Shown here in pieces: positions 27,519-35,604 of a stretch of 52,176 bases of DNA (the first letter of the stretch is position 1; every line of letters begins with the position of its first letter). The stretch is from a bacterium (lineage in GTDB: Bacteria > Patescibacteriota > Microgenomatia > UBA1400 > PJMF01), in the NCBI GenBank assembly GCA_027620445.1, contig JAQBYG010000005.1:1-52176 (forward strand), given 5' to 3'. A model generated the notes under the pieces. That model did not search any database and was not told the DNA's origin. It was given only the letters and a program-made list of their open reading frames with translations. Position numbers and translations under genes: made by a program.

Positions 27519-28124
27519 ATGTCAAGATATACCGCTTCTAGAAACAAGCTCGCTCGTCAAATTGGTGAGGATTTATCTCTCAAGACCAATGCTCTCAAGG
27601 TTGGGAAGAGAGTTAATATTCGACCAGGTCAACATGGGGCAAAACGACGCCGCAAACTTTCTGATTTTGGTACTCAGCTGAGAGAAAAACAAAAGATTCG
27701 ATATATCTACGGTATTACCGAAAAGCAGCTCAGAAAACTATATGAGCAAGCTGCCAGTAGTCAGCTCGCAACGGGATCTACGCTTATTTCGTTACTAGAG
27801 CGCAGACTCGATAATGTTGTTTTTCGTCTTGGTTGGGCTCCGACTAGAGCAGCTGCTCGACAGTTGGTGAGTCACCATCATGTTTTGCTCAACGGCAAAC
27901 ATCATAATGTCTCTTCATATCTGGTACAAACCAATGATACTTTTGTCTTGGGTACCACCGCGAGCAAAATTCCAGCTATCAAAGATATGCTGGAGTCAGA
28001 CGCTGTCCAGCCAGAGTGGTTAGAGAAAAAACAAGTTGCCGCAAAGGTGACACGTCTGCCAGTACGTAGTGATGTCGTTGAGCCAGTAGCAGAACAGTTG
28101 GTAGTGGAGTACTACAGTAGATAA
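27519..28124 (+). CDS. rpsD: 30S ribosomal protein uS4
   Basis: A 201-residue S4, a primary 16S binder and assembly initiator. The S4 domain (RLDNVVFRLGWAPTRAAARQLVSHHHVLLNG, about 92-122) is intact. The N-terminus has no cysteines, so this is the zinc-free form. The gene directly precedes rpoA, and a hairpin sits in between that might be a regulatory or processing site. Confidence 0.97.
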   Translation: MSRYTASRNKLARQIGEDLSLKTNALKVGKRVNIRPGQHGAKRRRKLSDFGTQLREKQKIRYIYGITEKQLRKLYEQAASSQLATGSTLISLLERRLDNVVFRLGWAPTRAAARQLVSHHHVLLNGKHHNVSSYLVQTNDTFVLGTTASKIPAIKDMLESDAVQPEWLEKKQVAAKVTRLPVRSDVVEPVAEQLVVEYYSR

Positions 28125-28150
28125 TAAAAGTATTAACCCAAAGAAACGGA

Positions 28151-28169
28151 TTCTCTCGAAGCGAGAGGA
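28151..28169 (+). other. Hairpin in the rpsD-rpoA gap
   Basis: CTCTCG (28153-28158), loop AAG, CGAGAG (28162-28167), extendable by two T-G pairs. It lies 21 nt before the rpoA ATG and is followed by A-rich sequence, so it is not a terminator. An mRNA processing site or translational control element of rpoA are possible. Confidence 0.5.
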
Positions 28170-28190
28170 GAAGAAACAAAAAGGAGAACT

Positions 28191-29135
28191 ATGTTACAAG
28201 ATCTTACACAATACCCGGTGATGAACCCAACCTTCGAGATGAGCGAAGTTGCCCAAAGCGAGACAGTCTCTGTCATTACCATCGATCCTCTCGAGCAGGG
28301 CTATGGTCACACCCTCGGTAATGCATTGCGACGAGTTCTCTTATCATCTTTGCCAGGTGCAGCGATCACTCAAATGCGCGTGAAAGGTGTTGATCATCAA
28401 TTCAGTGCTATCCCAGGTGTCACAGAAGATGTGTTGGAGATTGGCCTGAACCTTAAGCTCGTTCGCGTAGTTGCAGATAATGCTGGTACTGGTGTGCTTA
28501 GAATTGTTGCCAAAGGACCAAAGGTCATAACGGCGAAAGACATTGAGTGCGAAGCTGGTTTTTCTATTGCGAATGGCGATCAACACATCATGACCATTGC
28601 AAAATCTGGCTCGGTTGATATTGAGATGGTTGCGAGCACCGGTACTGGATACCAAGTCTCGGACGAAACACAGAGTACTGGTGTTGGTGATGTTATGCTT
28701 GATGCGCTTTTTTCACCTGTGATCAGTGTTTCTTATAAAGTGGAGTCAACCCGTGTTGGACGCAGAACTGATTTTGATAAATTGATCTTGAGTGTTACCA
28801 CCGATGGATCGATTGCACCAATAGTTGCAGTCAAACAAGCGGCTCATATTCTCTCACGTCAGTTTGCCCAGATCACCAACCCAACAGCGCAAGCGGTTGT
28901 AGAGCCAGAGTCTGCGCTCAGTCCAGAAGAAGCCGAAGTGCTCCGTCTGACGGTTGAGGAACTAGACTTGCCAACTCGAATCGCTAATGCGCTTCGCAAG
29001 GGCGGATTTGCCACAGTTGGAGACTTGGTTGGGGCGCCTAAGAGTGTTATAGCCAAGGTCAAAAACCTCGGTGAAAAGAGTGTTGTTGTTGTAGATGGTG
29101 CGTTAATAAAGAAGGGCGTCAGTTTAGGCGAATAA
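28191..29135 (+). CDS. rpoA: DNA-directed RNA polymerase subunit alpha
   Basis: A 314-residue alpha subunit whose dimer nucleates polymerase assembly. The N-terminal domain carries LEQGYGHTLGNALRRVLLSSLPG (about 31-53), the assembly signature, and the C-terminal domain (about 245-314) has the helix-hairpin-helix fold used to contact UP elements and activators (TRIANALRKGGFATVGDL). A strong ribosome site AAAAAGGAG precedes the ATG. The 66-nt gap to rpsD holds a hairpin. Confidence 0.97.
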   Translation: MLQDLTQYPVMNPTFEMSEVAQSETVSVITIDPLEQGYGHTLGNALRRVLLSSLPGAAITQMRVKGVDHQFSAIPGVTEDVLEIGLNLKLVRVVADNAGTGVLRIVAKGPKVITAKDIECEAGFSIANGDQHIMTIAKSGSVDIEMVASTGTGYQVSDETQSTGVGDVMLDALFSPVISVSYKVESTRVGRRTDFDKLILSVTTDGSIAPIVAVKQAAHILSRQFAQITNPTAQAVVEPESALSPEEAEVLRLTVEELDLPTRIANALRKGGFATVGDLVGAPKSVIAKVKNLGEKSVVVVDGALIKKGVSLGE

Positions 29136-29138
29136 TCA

Positions 29139-29615
29139 ATGAGACACAGAGTAGCAAAGCGCAAGTTCAATCGTGACACAAAACACAGGGGTGCTCTCCT
29201 GAAGAATTTGTTGCGTCAGTTGTTCTTGCATGGTGCAATTACCACCACTCAGGCGAAGGCAAAAGAGCTCAAACGCCAGGTAGATTCTATCGTGGTACAA
29301 GCAAAAACAGATTCAGTTGCGAGCAGACGAGAGATACACAAAACATTTGGCAAACACGATGTTACAAATACGCTGGTCGACGCAATAGGTCCAACCTTTG
29401 CGAAGCGAGACTCAGGGTTTACCACTATCGAGCCGGTCGGCATTCGACGTGGAGACGCAACGCCATTGTTTAAAGTAAGCTTGATGGAACAACGAGAGCG
29501 ATTGCACACGTTTAAACCAGCTACCCCAAAGAAAATTGCTCCTGCAAAGAAGAAAACTGAGGCGCCAAAAGCAAAAGCAAAACCAAAAACAGCAAAGAAA
29601 TTAGCAAAGAAGTAG
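29139..29615 (+). CDS. rplQ: 50S ribosomal protein bL17 with basic tail
   Basis: A 158-residue L17. The N-terminus is typical (MRHRVAKRKFNRDTKHRGALLKNLLRQLFLHGAITTTQAKAKEL) and the GFTTIEPVGIRRGDATPLFKVSL block marks the core end. The last ~35 residues are a Lys/Ala/Pro repeat tail not needed by the fold. L17 usually has about 120 residues. It is 3 nt after rpoA. Confidence 0.96.
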   Translation: MRHRVAKRKFNRDTKHRGALLKNLLRQLFLHGAITTTQAKAKELKRQVDSIVVQAKTDSVASRREIHKTFGKHDVTNTLVDAIGPTFAKRDSGFTTIEPVGIRRGDATPLFKVSLMEQRERLHTFKPATPKKIAPAKKKTEAPKAKAKPKTAKKLAKK

Positions 29616-29616
29616 T

Positions 29617-30042
29617 ATGCAACAAACAACTCTTATCAAACCAGCAGATGTTACCAGGTCGTGGCACATTATCGATGTTTCAAAAACAGTGCTCGGTCGC
29701 TCAGCTACCCAAATTGCTAAGTTGCTTGTGGGCAAGCACAAGCTTGGATACACCCCAAATGTTGATAATGGTGATTATGTTGTCGTGATCAATGCTTCAG
29801 AAGTGGTCGTCACGCGAAACAAACCACAGCAAAAGATGTACCACACACACTCAAACTATCCAGGCGGACTTCGTAGCATCAAGTTTGCTGACCTACAGAA
29901 GAAATTTCCTGAGCGAATTATAGAAAAAGCAGTCTTCAACATGTTGCCAAAGAATAAACTCAGAAGTATGAGAATGAATCGACTCAAGGTGTTTGCGGGC
30001 GCAGAGCACACTCACGAGAGTCAATTGGGAACAAAGGAGTAA
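29617..30042 (+). CDS. rplM: 50S ribosomal protein uL13
   Basis: A 141-residue L13, an early 50S assembly protein. Motifs: RSWHIIDVSKTVLGRSATQIAKLL, the YVVVINASEVVVTRNK block and MLPKNKLRSMRMNRLKVFAGAEHTHESQ. It follows rplQ by 1 nt; truA, often between them in other bacteria, is not here. rpsI follows by 3 nt. Confidence 0.97.
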   Translation: MQQTTLIKPADVTRSWHIIDVSKTVLGRSATQIAKLLVGKHKLGYTPNVDNGDYVVVINASEVVVTRNKPQQKMYHTHSNYPGGLRSIKFADLQKKFPERIIEKAVFNMLPKNKLRSMRMNRLKVFAGAEHTHESQLGTKE

Positions 30043-30045
30043 GTC

Positions 30046-30561
30046 ATGGCGTTACGTTTAGCAAAGAAAAAAGGTCAGGCACAGCGAGTTGTAAAACGAA
30101 TTACTCCGGTTGCAGTCAAAAAAGCTGGAGTCAGCAATGAAAAGGTTGTCATACCAGCTCCAAGTGGTACGTACGTAGAGGGCATCGGCCGAAGAAAAGT
30201 TGCCACTGCTCGAGTACGACTCTTTTCTCAGGCAGGCAACTTTACTGTAAACGGCATGTTGGCGAATGAGTACTTTGGCTCGATTCCACAGGCAGCTAAG
30301 TTATTTACCCTGCCACTAACAGTTACGGAAACAGCTTTGGAATCAATTGCAGTTTCCGCGAAAGTTTCTGGATCCGGTATCAAGGCGCAGCTTGACGCAG
30401 TTGTTCATGGTTTGGCTCGAGCACTTGACGCACACAATCCAGAATTACACACTTTGTTAAAACAAGCAGGCTTACTCACCCGAGATGATCGTATGAAAGA
30501 GACGAGAAAAATTGGAATGGGTGGTAAAGCACGACGTTCTCGCCAATCACCTCGACGTTAA
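30046..30561 (+). CDS. rpsI: 30S ribosomal protein uS9
   Basis: A 171-residue S9, whose C-terminal Arg contacts the P-site tRNA. The core begins at GIGRRKVATARVRLF (about 46-60), ends GMGGKARRSRQSPRR, and keeps the terminal Arg. The first 45 residues are a basic extension over the usual 130-residue protein. Its stop codon overlaps the convergent permease stop, and no terminator is visible between them. Confidence 0.96.
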   Translation: MALRLAKKKGQAQRVVKRITPVAVKKAGVSNEKVVIPAPSGTYVEGIGRRKVATARVRLFSQAGNFTVNGMLANEYFGSIPQAAKLFTLPLTVTETALESIAVSAKVSGSGIKAQLDAVVHGLARALDAHNPELHTLLKQAGLLTRDDRMKETRKIGMGGKARRSRQSPRR

Positions 30562-31349
30562 CTGCTGGCGCTGGTGTATTTTTTCAGACTGAATTTCCAA
30601 AATTGCAGACTTGCAGCTAGCAAGGTCATCGTGACGATAAAAACTATTGGTAAGCTCACAGAGGGCGTTAAGTTCTGTAGTACTTGAGCCGGTATCGTCA
30701 ACATCAACCCAATTGGTAAGAGAAAGAATAGTACGAGTCGCACTGATTCGTGGTAAATGGTGATAGGAAATCTGCCAAGCGCAGAGAGGTCCCGATAGAG
30801 CCAAACCAGTCCATCAATCTCAACCATCGAAATGGCCATTGCAACGATGATGATATGCAGTGCCAAAGCTATGATTACTGCATTCAAAAAGAGTAAGCCA
30901 AAAAGTAGTAGCGAGCTCGTCGTGAGAGTGACGGAGAGTGTAGAGAGCAAGTAAGCACTGCCCAGAGTTGTGGGAATAAGAAAGAGTAGATCATTGATAT
31001 CTGGCTTGTCGGTCAGAATTCTAAAGAGTGGGTTGAGGGGTTTGATCAGCAGAAAATCGAGTTCTCCAGAACGCACTTGATTACCAAAGACATACACATT
31101 CCGAAAGAGCGTTTGAGCGACAGAGTCAATCAGCTGGTAGGTCAGAAAAAAAACAATCATCTCATCACTTGAGTAACCGGCGACACTAGAGACACTTTCT
31201 TTTATGAGAAATAAAAACAGTAAACTAATGAGAAATCGAAATGCTTTGCCTAACAAGAAGAACAGATTGGTACCTCGATTTACAAACGCGATCTGCAAGG
31301 CATTAGTTGCAGTTAATCGCCAGACCCTGAGATAGCTGTTAATTTTCAT
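30558..31349 (-). CDS. ABC-2 type permease (DUF990-like), fourth of the operon
   Basis: A 263-residue integral membrane protein with about six hydrophobic segments, resembling the ABC-2 permeases of the DUF990 group (export of unknown substrates). The conserved SGELDFLLIKPLNP segment (about 93-106) and the closing LKKYTSA motif are shared by all four permeases of this operon. The ATG overlaps the previous permease stop by 4 nt (ATGA), so translation is coupled. It probably pairs with the permease at 31346-32137, both served by the ATPase at 32134-33126. Confidence 0.85.
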   Translation of the reverse strand: MKINSYLRVWRLTATNALQIAFVNRGTNLFFLLGKAFRFLISLLFLFLIKESVSSVAGYSSDEMIVFFLTYQLIDSVAQTLFRNVYVFGNQVRSGELDFLLIKPLNPLFRILTDKPDINDLLFLIPTTLGSAYLLSTLSVTLTTSSLLLFGLLFLNAVIIALALHIIIVAMAISMVEIDGLVWLYRDLSALGRFPITIYHESVRLVLFFLLPIGLMLTIPAQVLQNLTPSVSLPIVFIVTMTLLAASLQFWKFSLKKYTSASS

Positions 31350-32137
31350 TGTCCTTGAGCTGCGTAATTTTTGAGACCTTTATCCCAAAGGAATTTATTG
31401 AGCAGAAAGAAAAAGACGATCCAAAAACAGATAATTATTGAGTGTTGCAAAATGCTCTCTGGAGAAACTTTTCCGAGGAACAATTGACTCTGCATAAACG
31501 TAAGGTATGGAAATGGTGTCAGAAACAGCACAGTTTGCAACCACTCTGGCAGAATGTTGAGCGGAAATAATTTTCCAGCCGAAAAGTCGATAAAAATAAA
31601 GAATAAAAATTTCGGTCCCCACGTTTCTGGACTCCAGAAACCCAGCGTGCCAAAGAGTAGTGAGAATAAAAAATTGAGGATAGTGCCGCCAAATGCCCAA
31701 ACGAGAAACATCCCGAAGACCGCAAGTTGTGGGAACATTATTTGTGGTTGAAACAGCGCGATGAGGATGCCACTCTCGATGAGAGTAAACAGTACGTTGC
31801 GTGCTTTATCTGCAATTTCTTCGATCGCAAAGTATGAACCCAGCGACATAGGTTTTAGCAGGAGGGTACTTATTTCTCCCGAGTAAATTCTGCCTGCTAG
31901 ACCATGTAGTGCGGTTGCAAGGATGAGGCCTTGCAACAGGGCTGCGACAAAAATATAGCTAATCATTTCTGCGCGAGTGTACCCAAAGAGTTCTGTTTGA
32001 TTGACAAACAACACGCTCCAAACAGAGAGAGCCATTAGACTGCTCAAGAATTGGCGAAATCGCCACATCAAGAGATTCGTTCTGTACACGAGTCCATTTT
32101 GCCAACTCAGTGATAAGAGTTTTAGGTGAGAGTTCAC
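31346..32137 (-). CDS. ABC-2 type permease (DUF990-like), third of the operon
   Basis: A 263-residue membrane protein of the same family as its neighbour. The GTG at 32137 is chosen as start because it overlaps the ATPase stop in the GTGA arrangement; a longer in-frame reading would lie inside the ATPase gene and looks like noise. It has the YSGEISTLLLKPMS segment, aligned with the SGELDFLLIKP motif of the other permeases, and ends LKNYAAQGQ. Substrate unknown. Confidence 0.85.
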   Translation of the reverse strand: MNSHLKLLSLSWQNGLVYRTNLLMWRFRQFLSSLMALSVWSVLFVNQTELFGYTRAEMISYIFVAALLQGLILATALHGLAGRIYSGEISTLLLKPMSLGSYFAIEEIADKARNVLFTLIESGILIALFQPQIMFPQLAVFGMFLVWAFGGTILNFLFSLLFGTLGFWSPETWGPKFLFFIFIDFSAGKLFPLNILPEWLQTVLFLTPFPYLTFMQSQLFLGKVSPESILQHSIIICFWIVFFFLLNKFLWDKGLKNYAAQGQ

Positions 32138-33126
32138 GCTGCTTTTGCTTGAGTGCCAAATACCTCGCGAATGATCGCTTCGAGTGGTGCTTCTTCGATA
32201 TTGAGATCTTGGACCGGGAGTGATTCCAGTAATCGCGCAGCAATTTTTGTTGCTTCCTTCCGGGGAACGAGCAGTGTAGCAGAAGTCTTGTTCCACTCCT
32301 TCATCGACCCAAATGTCGTAAGCGATTTTTTGGGAACAGATTCACTAAACACAAGTGAAAGTGTTTTGTTTCGTGCATATTTATCGATAATATTTTGCAG
32401 AGAGCCATCGTAGATTTTTTTGCCACGATCGATCATGATGACTCGCTTGCAGAGCTCCTTCACATCGTCCATGTAGTGACTAGTCAAAATAACCGTGGCG
32501 CCAAACTCGCGGTTATATTCTGCAATAAAGTCTCTGAGAGTCTTTTGCATGATGACGTCGAGTCCGATAGTGGGTTCGTCCAAGAAAAGAACCTTAGGAT
32601 TATGCAAAAGAGCCGCGATGAGTTCGCACTTCATTCTTTGTCCCAGCGAGAGTTTTCTGACCTGAATGTGAATGCAGTCGGCCACATCGAGTAACTCTAC
32701 TAGTTTATCGAGTGTTTTGCGAAACTGTGTCTCAGGAATGTCGTAAATAGCTTGGTTGAGTAAAAACGTTTCCATAGCAGGCAAGTCCCACCAGAGCTGA
32801 TTTTTTTGTCCAAGCACCAGAGAGAACTGTTTTTGGAACGCACTTTTTCGGTCCCAGGGATTAAAGCCTAGTACTGAGATGTCTCCACTGGTGGGATACA
32901 GCAGGCCAGAAAGCATTTTGAGCGTCGTTGTTTTGCCAGCGCCATTTTGGCCGATAAATCCGACGACTTCACCCTGCTCAATCATGAATGAAACACCATC
33001 AACGGCAGCGACCGTTTCGTACTCACGATGCCAGAGAGATCGAAATGAGGCAAGCAGTCCGGGTTGTTTTTTATAGACCGTGAAGTGTTTTTTTAGATTT
33101 GCAACAGTGATGACTGGTTGAGACAT
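32134..33126 (-). CDS. ABC transporter ATP-binding protein
   Basis: A 330-residue ATPase of the ABC-2/DrrA-like exporters. Walker A GQNGAGKTT (about 58-66), signature LSLGQRMKCEL and Walker B VLFLDEPTIGLD are all intact, and a C-terminal ~100-residue domain follows the ATPase core. It lies between two pairs of permeases, the only ATPase in the operon, so it presumably drives both. The ribosome site AAGGA (33135-33131) precedes the ATG; a TATAAT on the same strand overlaps this gap and may be an internal promoter. Confidence 0.93.
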   Translation of the reverse strand: MSQPVITVANLKKHFTVYKKQPGLLASFRSLWHREYETVAAVDGVSFMIEQGEVVGFIGQNGAGKTTTLKMLSGLLYPTSGDISVLGFNPWDRKSAFQKQFSLVLGQKNQLWWDLPAMETFLLNQAIYDIPETQFRKTLDKLVELLDVADCIHIQVRKLSLGQRMKCELIAALLHNPKVLFLDEPTIGLDVIMQKTLRDFIAEYNREFGATVILTSHYMDDVKELCKRVIMIDRGKKIYDGSLQNIIDKYARNKTLSLVFSESVPKKSLTTFGSMKEWNKTSATLLVPRKEATKIAARLLESLPVQDLNIEEAPLEAIIREVFGTQAKAA

Positions 33127-33135
33127 ACGATCCTT

Positions 33136-33141
33136 ATTATA
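33136..33141 (-). promoter_or_regulatory. Possible internal -10 box before the ABC ATPase
   Basis: TATAAT on the minus strand directly before AAGGA and the ATPase ATG. No -35 was recognised, and a start 7 nt on would cut into the ribosome site, so this may be chance. Confidence 0.25.
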
Positions 33142-33147
33142 CCTGGC

Positions 33148-33948
33148 CTAGTTGCCAACACTACTATACCTTTTGAGCGCGAAGTAAAAAAATGTGTGCG
33201 CCAGAATGAGAGACAGCAAACTGCTGACAAACAGCCACACGACCCACTTCGGTTCTGCTCTCTGGAGTAGAATTTCGCTTGGCACACTTGCGACGAGTGA
33301 AAAGGGCAGAATGATGGTAAAAAGAATAGAGGTAGCACCAGCAAAAACACCTCTTGGCACTTGCATGACACGCCTGAGTCCAGGGACTACCTCATTAATA
33401 TTATCAAGCTTTTCAATCCAGAATGCCGTGGTTGAGCATATAAACCAGATGGCATATATCAATAACGCTGCCGCCAAAAGCGCAAGTAGAAATAATGCTA
33501 CTTCAATAATAGAGGGCGAGGCACCGACTCTTTGCACAGAAATGACAATGACGACGCAACCAATTAGAAAGCGAAACACATTGTTGTAATTATTTGTTCC
33601 CATAGTGAGTAAAAAAATAGTGTTGATAGGCTTTGTCAGAAGAGTTGTAAGGGAGCCGGTAAAGATATGTTGTGTGTACTCGTGCATATTACGATGGAAG
33701 AAAGTCCAAGTTAGTGCATCAAGAACGGTAAACACACCGAGTAGTAGATACATTTCATCTGTGCTCCAGCCTGCAATAGTATTGGAAACACGCAAAATGA
33801 GTGAGAAAAAGAAAAAATTAAATCCTGTCCAAAGAATTGAGACTACAGCCCAAAAAATAAAATCACCTCGATACTCAATCATTCGCATCATTTCGAGTTT
33901 ACGAAAATGCCAAAATATGTTCCAGTATTTCTTATAAGTGGACATCAT
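33148..33948 (-). CDS. ABC-2 type permease (DUF990-like), second of the operon
   Basis: A 266-residue membrane protein, with the FTGSLTTLLTKPINTIFL segment matching the S/G-x-L-x-x-LLxKP motif of its paralogues and the ending LKRYSSVGN. The start is the first ATG of an ATGATG at 33948-33943; it overlaps the stop of the upstream permease by 4 nt. The in-frame region further upstream lies inside that permease and looks unrelated. It is probably half of a permease heterodimer with 33945-34760. Confidence 0.85.
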   Translation of the reverse strand: MMSTYKKYWNIFWHFRKLEMMRMIEYRGDFIFWAVVSILWTGFNFFFFSLILRVSNTIAGWSTDEMYLLLGVFTVLDALTWTFFHRNMHEYTQHIFTGSLTTLLTKPINTIFLLTMGTNNYNNVFRFLIGCVVIVISVQRVGASPSIIEVALFLLALLAAALLIYAIWFICSTTAFWIEKLDNINEVVPGLRRVMQVPRGVFAGATSILFTIILPFSLVASVPSEILLQRAEPKWVVWLFVSSLLSLILAHTFFYFALKRYSSVGN

Positions 33949-34760
33949 CCTCCTGCCGAACTGTACTTTTGTATACCCTTGTTCCACAGTAACTTGCTGC
34001 ACAAAATCAAGAACATGATGGTTCCAAGCAGCAAGCCCCAATCTTCAAAAGTAGGAAGTACCCCCTTTTGTACCAGTTGAATTGGAACTGCAAAGAGAAA
34101 CTTCAGCGGCTGCGCATTAGTTGCTTGCAGCAGCCACTCAGGCATAAGCGGCAGAGGAATGAGCGTACCACTAAAGATAGCAACAATAAACCACTTTACA
34201 TGGAGGAGTCCATTTGCTTCTTCAAACCAAAAAGATAATAAGGAGATGCAGAGAGAGAATAACATCTGCATGCAGTATGCAAAAAACATTAAGAGTATGA
34301 ATGCAGCTAGATGTACTATAGTGAGATCTGGAAGTACAATCAGGCCTTGCTGCCAGAGCACTGTTCCAAGAATAATCAAAAGTGGACTGAGCATTAGTAT
34401 ATAGAGCAGCTTGCCGGCCAAATCATTGAGGACAATATCTTGAATATAGTTGTATGGTTTTATTAGAAAAAAATCAATTTTTCCCATGCGAATTTCTTTT
34501 GGCCGATACTCTTCAAAATGCGTGCTGGTAAACCCCTGGATGACAATCACTAGGAAGTAAAAGACCGTAAGATCAGAAAAGAGAATAGCCTGATTTTCTG
34601 AAACAGAGAGTACCGATTTCCAGATAAAGAGCAAAATGATAAACGGAAAGACATCAAGTAAAATCCAAAGCACCATTTCTGTTCGCCACTGGAGCGCTTT
34701 AATGAATTTAAAACGGATGACTTTTGAGTAAAATCGGATCTGGAGAGAAACTTTTTTCAT
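33945..34760 (-). CDS. ABC-2 type permease (DUF990-like), first of the operon
   Basis: A 271-residue membrane protein with about six helices. The motif MGKIDFFLIKPYNYI (about 90-104) and the ending IQKYSSAGG are shared with the three other permeases. The start is taken at the ATG 34760 with a KKVSLQIRFY basic N-terminus; ten further codons upstream are in frame but lie in the terminator of the HU gene. It begins the five-gene ABC-2 operon; no clear promoter was seen, so it may depend on read-through from HU. Confidence 0.82.
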   Translation of the reverse strand: MKKVSLQIRFYSKVIRFKFIKALQWRTEMVLWILLDVFPFIILLFIWKSVLSVSENQAILFSDLTVFYFLVIVIQGFTSTHFEEYRPKEIRMGKIDFFLIKPYNYIQDIVLNDLAGKLLYILMLSPLLIILGTVLWQQGLIVLPDLTIVHLAAFILLMFFAYCMQMLFSLCISLLSFWFEEANGLLHVKWFIVAIFSGTLIPLPLMPEWLLQATNAQPLKFLFAVPIQLVQKGVLPTFEDWGLLLGTIMFLILCSKLLWNKGIQKYSSAGG

Positions 34761-34782
34761 ATGCGCTCTTGAGCTCTGAACC

Positions 34783-34811
34783 AAAAGCACCCTTTCGAAA
34801 AAGGGTGCTTT
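34783..34811 (-). terminator. Terminator after the HU gene
   Basis: A perfect 12-bp stem (34784-34795 with 34800-34811) around the loop at 34796-34799, followed on the minus strand by TTTT. It lies between HU and the first ABC permease. The T-run is short, so some read-through into the ABC operon is possible. Confidence 0.75.
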
Positions 34812-34834
34812 CTATTATCAAACTAAACCAAAGC

Positions 34835-35110
34835 CTACCAAACTGCTTTTTTGAGCGGTTTGCCTACTTTGAGGTTTACCACGCGGTGCGACTTAATCGT
34901 CTGACGTTTGGCTTCGTTGCCGAACGGGACAACTTGTTTGTCGTTGACCGTGCTGACATACAGCGTGCCAAAACCTGAGATGACTACCTTTTCACCCTTT
35001 TTAAGAGCACGGGTAACTTCATCAAACAGTGCTTCGATAGCATCTGATGATGCCTTCTTGGTAAGATGTGCTTTTTTGGCAACAACCGCGATGAGCTGTG
35101 ATTTTGTCAT
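34835..35110 (-). CDS. hup: HU family DNA-binding protein
   Basis: A 91-residue nucleoid protein of the HU/IHF family that bends DNA as a dimer. It has the MTKSQLIAVVAKKAHLTKKAS helix region, the conserved GEKVVISGFGTLYV core (about 39-52) and an arm segment ending in VGKPLKKAVW. The usual RNPxT arm signature is altered to a NEAKRQTI-type sequence. A ribosome site AAAGGAAAT and a promoter lie upstream, and a strong hairpin terminator follows. Confidence 0.95.
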   Translation of the reverse strand: MTKSQLIAVVAKKAHLTKKASSDAIEALFDEVTRALKKGEKVVISGFGTLYVSTVNDKQVVPFGNEAKRQTIKSHRVVNLKVGKPLKKAVW

Positions 35111-35136
35111 GGGCTATTTCCTTTCATGTCAGCACA

Positions 35137-35165
35137 ATATTACTTTTTTACTCTCAGCAAACCAA
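35137..35165 (-). promoter_or_regulatory. Promoter of the HU gene
   Basis: On the minus strand: TTGGTT (35165-35160), 17-bp spacer, TAATAT (35142-35137). Predicted start about 20 nt before the ATG, leaving room for the AAAGGAAAT ribosome site. Confidence 0.55.
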
Positions 35166-35208
35166 GTGTACTGGAAGGAAGTTTCAAGTCAAGTAGATAA
35201 ACGATTTG

Positions 35209-35604
35209 CTAGATGTATCGATATAGTTTGAGAAATGCCAGGCTAGCTCCGAGCATATCAAAACCGACATCGCGCGCAGTCCCGAATCTGCCTGCGACAA
35301 AATTCTGGTGTACCTCGTCAGAAACTGCATAGAGCAGGACGAGAAAAAAAGGGAGCAACCAAACTCGTTTTTCTGTTACCGTCGCATCGCTCGTTATCAG
35401 TTGTGATCGATAGAGTAAAAAGTAGAGTATGGCGTACACCGTGATGTGAGCAATTTTTTTGAAGATAAAATCATAGGTTTCTACATAGAATCCAGGCAAA
35501 ATAGATTGAGCAGAGAGATAAAAGATGAGACTCGCCCAAAGCACGACTGGCAGATAGGCGTTCGCAACAGAATGATAGCTAACTGAGTGTTTTCCCTCGG
35601 GCAT
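35209..35604 (-). CDS. VanZ-like family membrane protein
   Basis: A 131-residue VanZ-family protein with about four membrane helices. Family features are the KIAHITVYAILYFLLY segment (about 49-64) and the AVSDEVHQNFVAGRFGTARDVGFDMLGA block (about 92-119) with conserved charged residues in the membrane region. The ATG at 35604 lies within the last codons of the upstream lamin-tail gene (26-nt overlap). VanZ gives low-level teicoplanin resistance in enterococci; the general role of the family is not known. Confidence 0.88.
   Translation of the reverse strand: MPEGKHSVSYHSVANAYLPVVLWASLIFYLSAQSILPGFYVETYDFIFKKIAHITVYAILYFLLYRSQLITSDATVTEKRVWLLPFFLVLLYAVSDEVHQNFVAGRFGTARDVGFDMLGASLAFLKLYRYI

Noticed and set aside
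32138-32296. N-terminal extension of the ABC-2 permease that ends at 31346
   Set aside because: It lies wholly inside the ATPase gene in another frame and has an unnatural Ser/Arg/Cys-rich composition; the GTG at 32137 in a GTGA overlap is the natural start.
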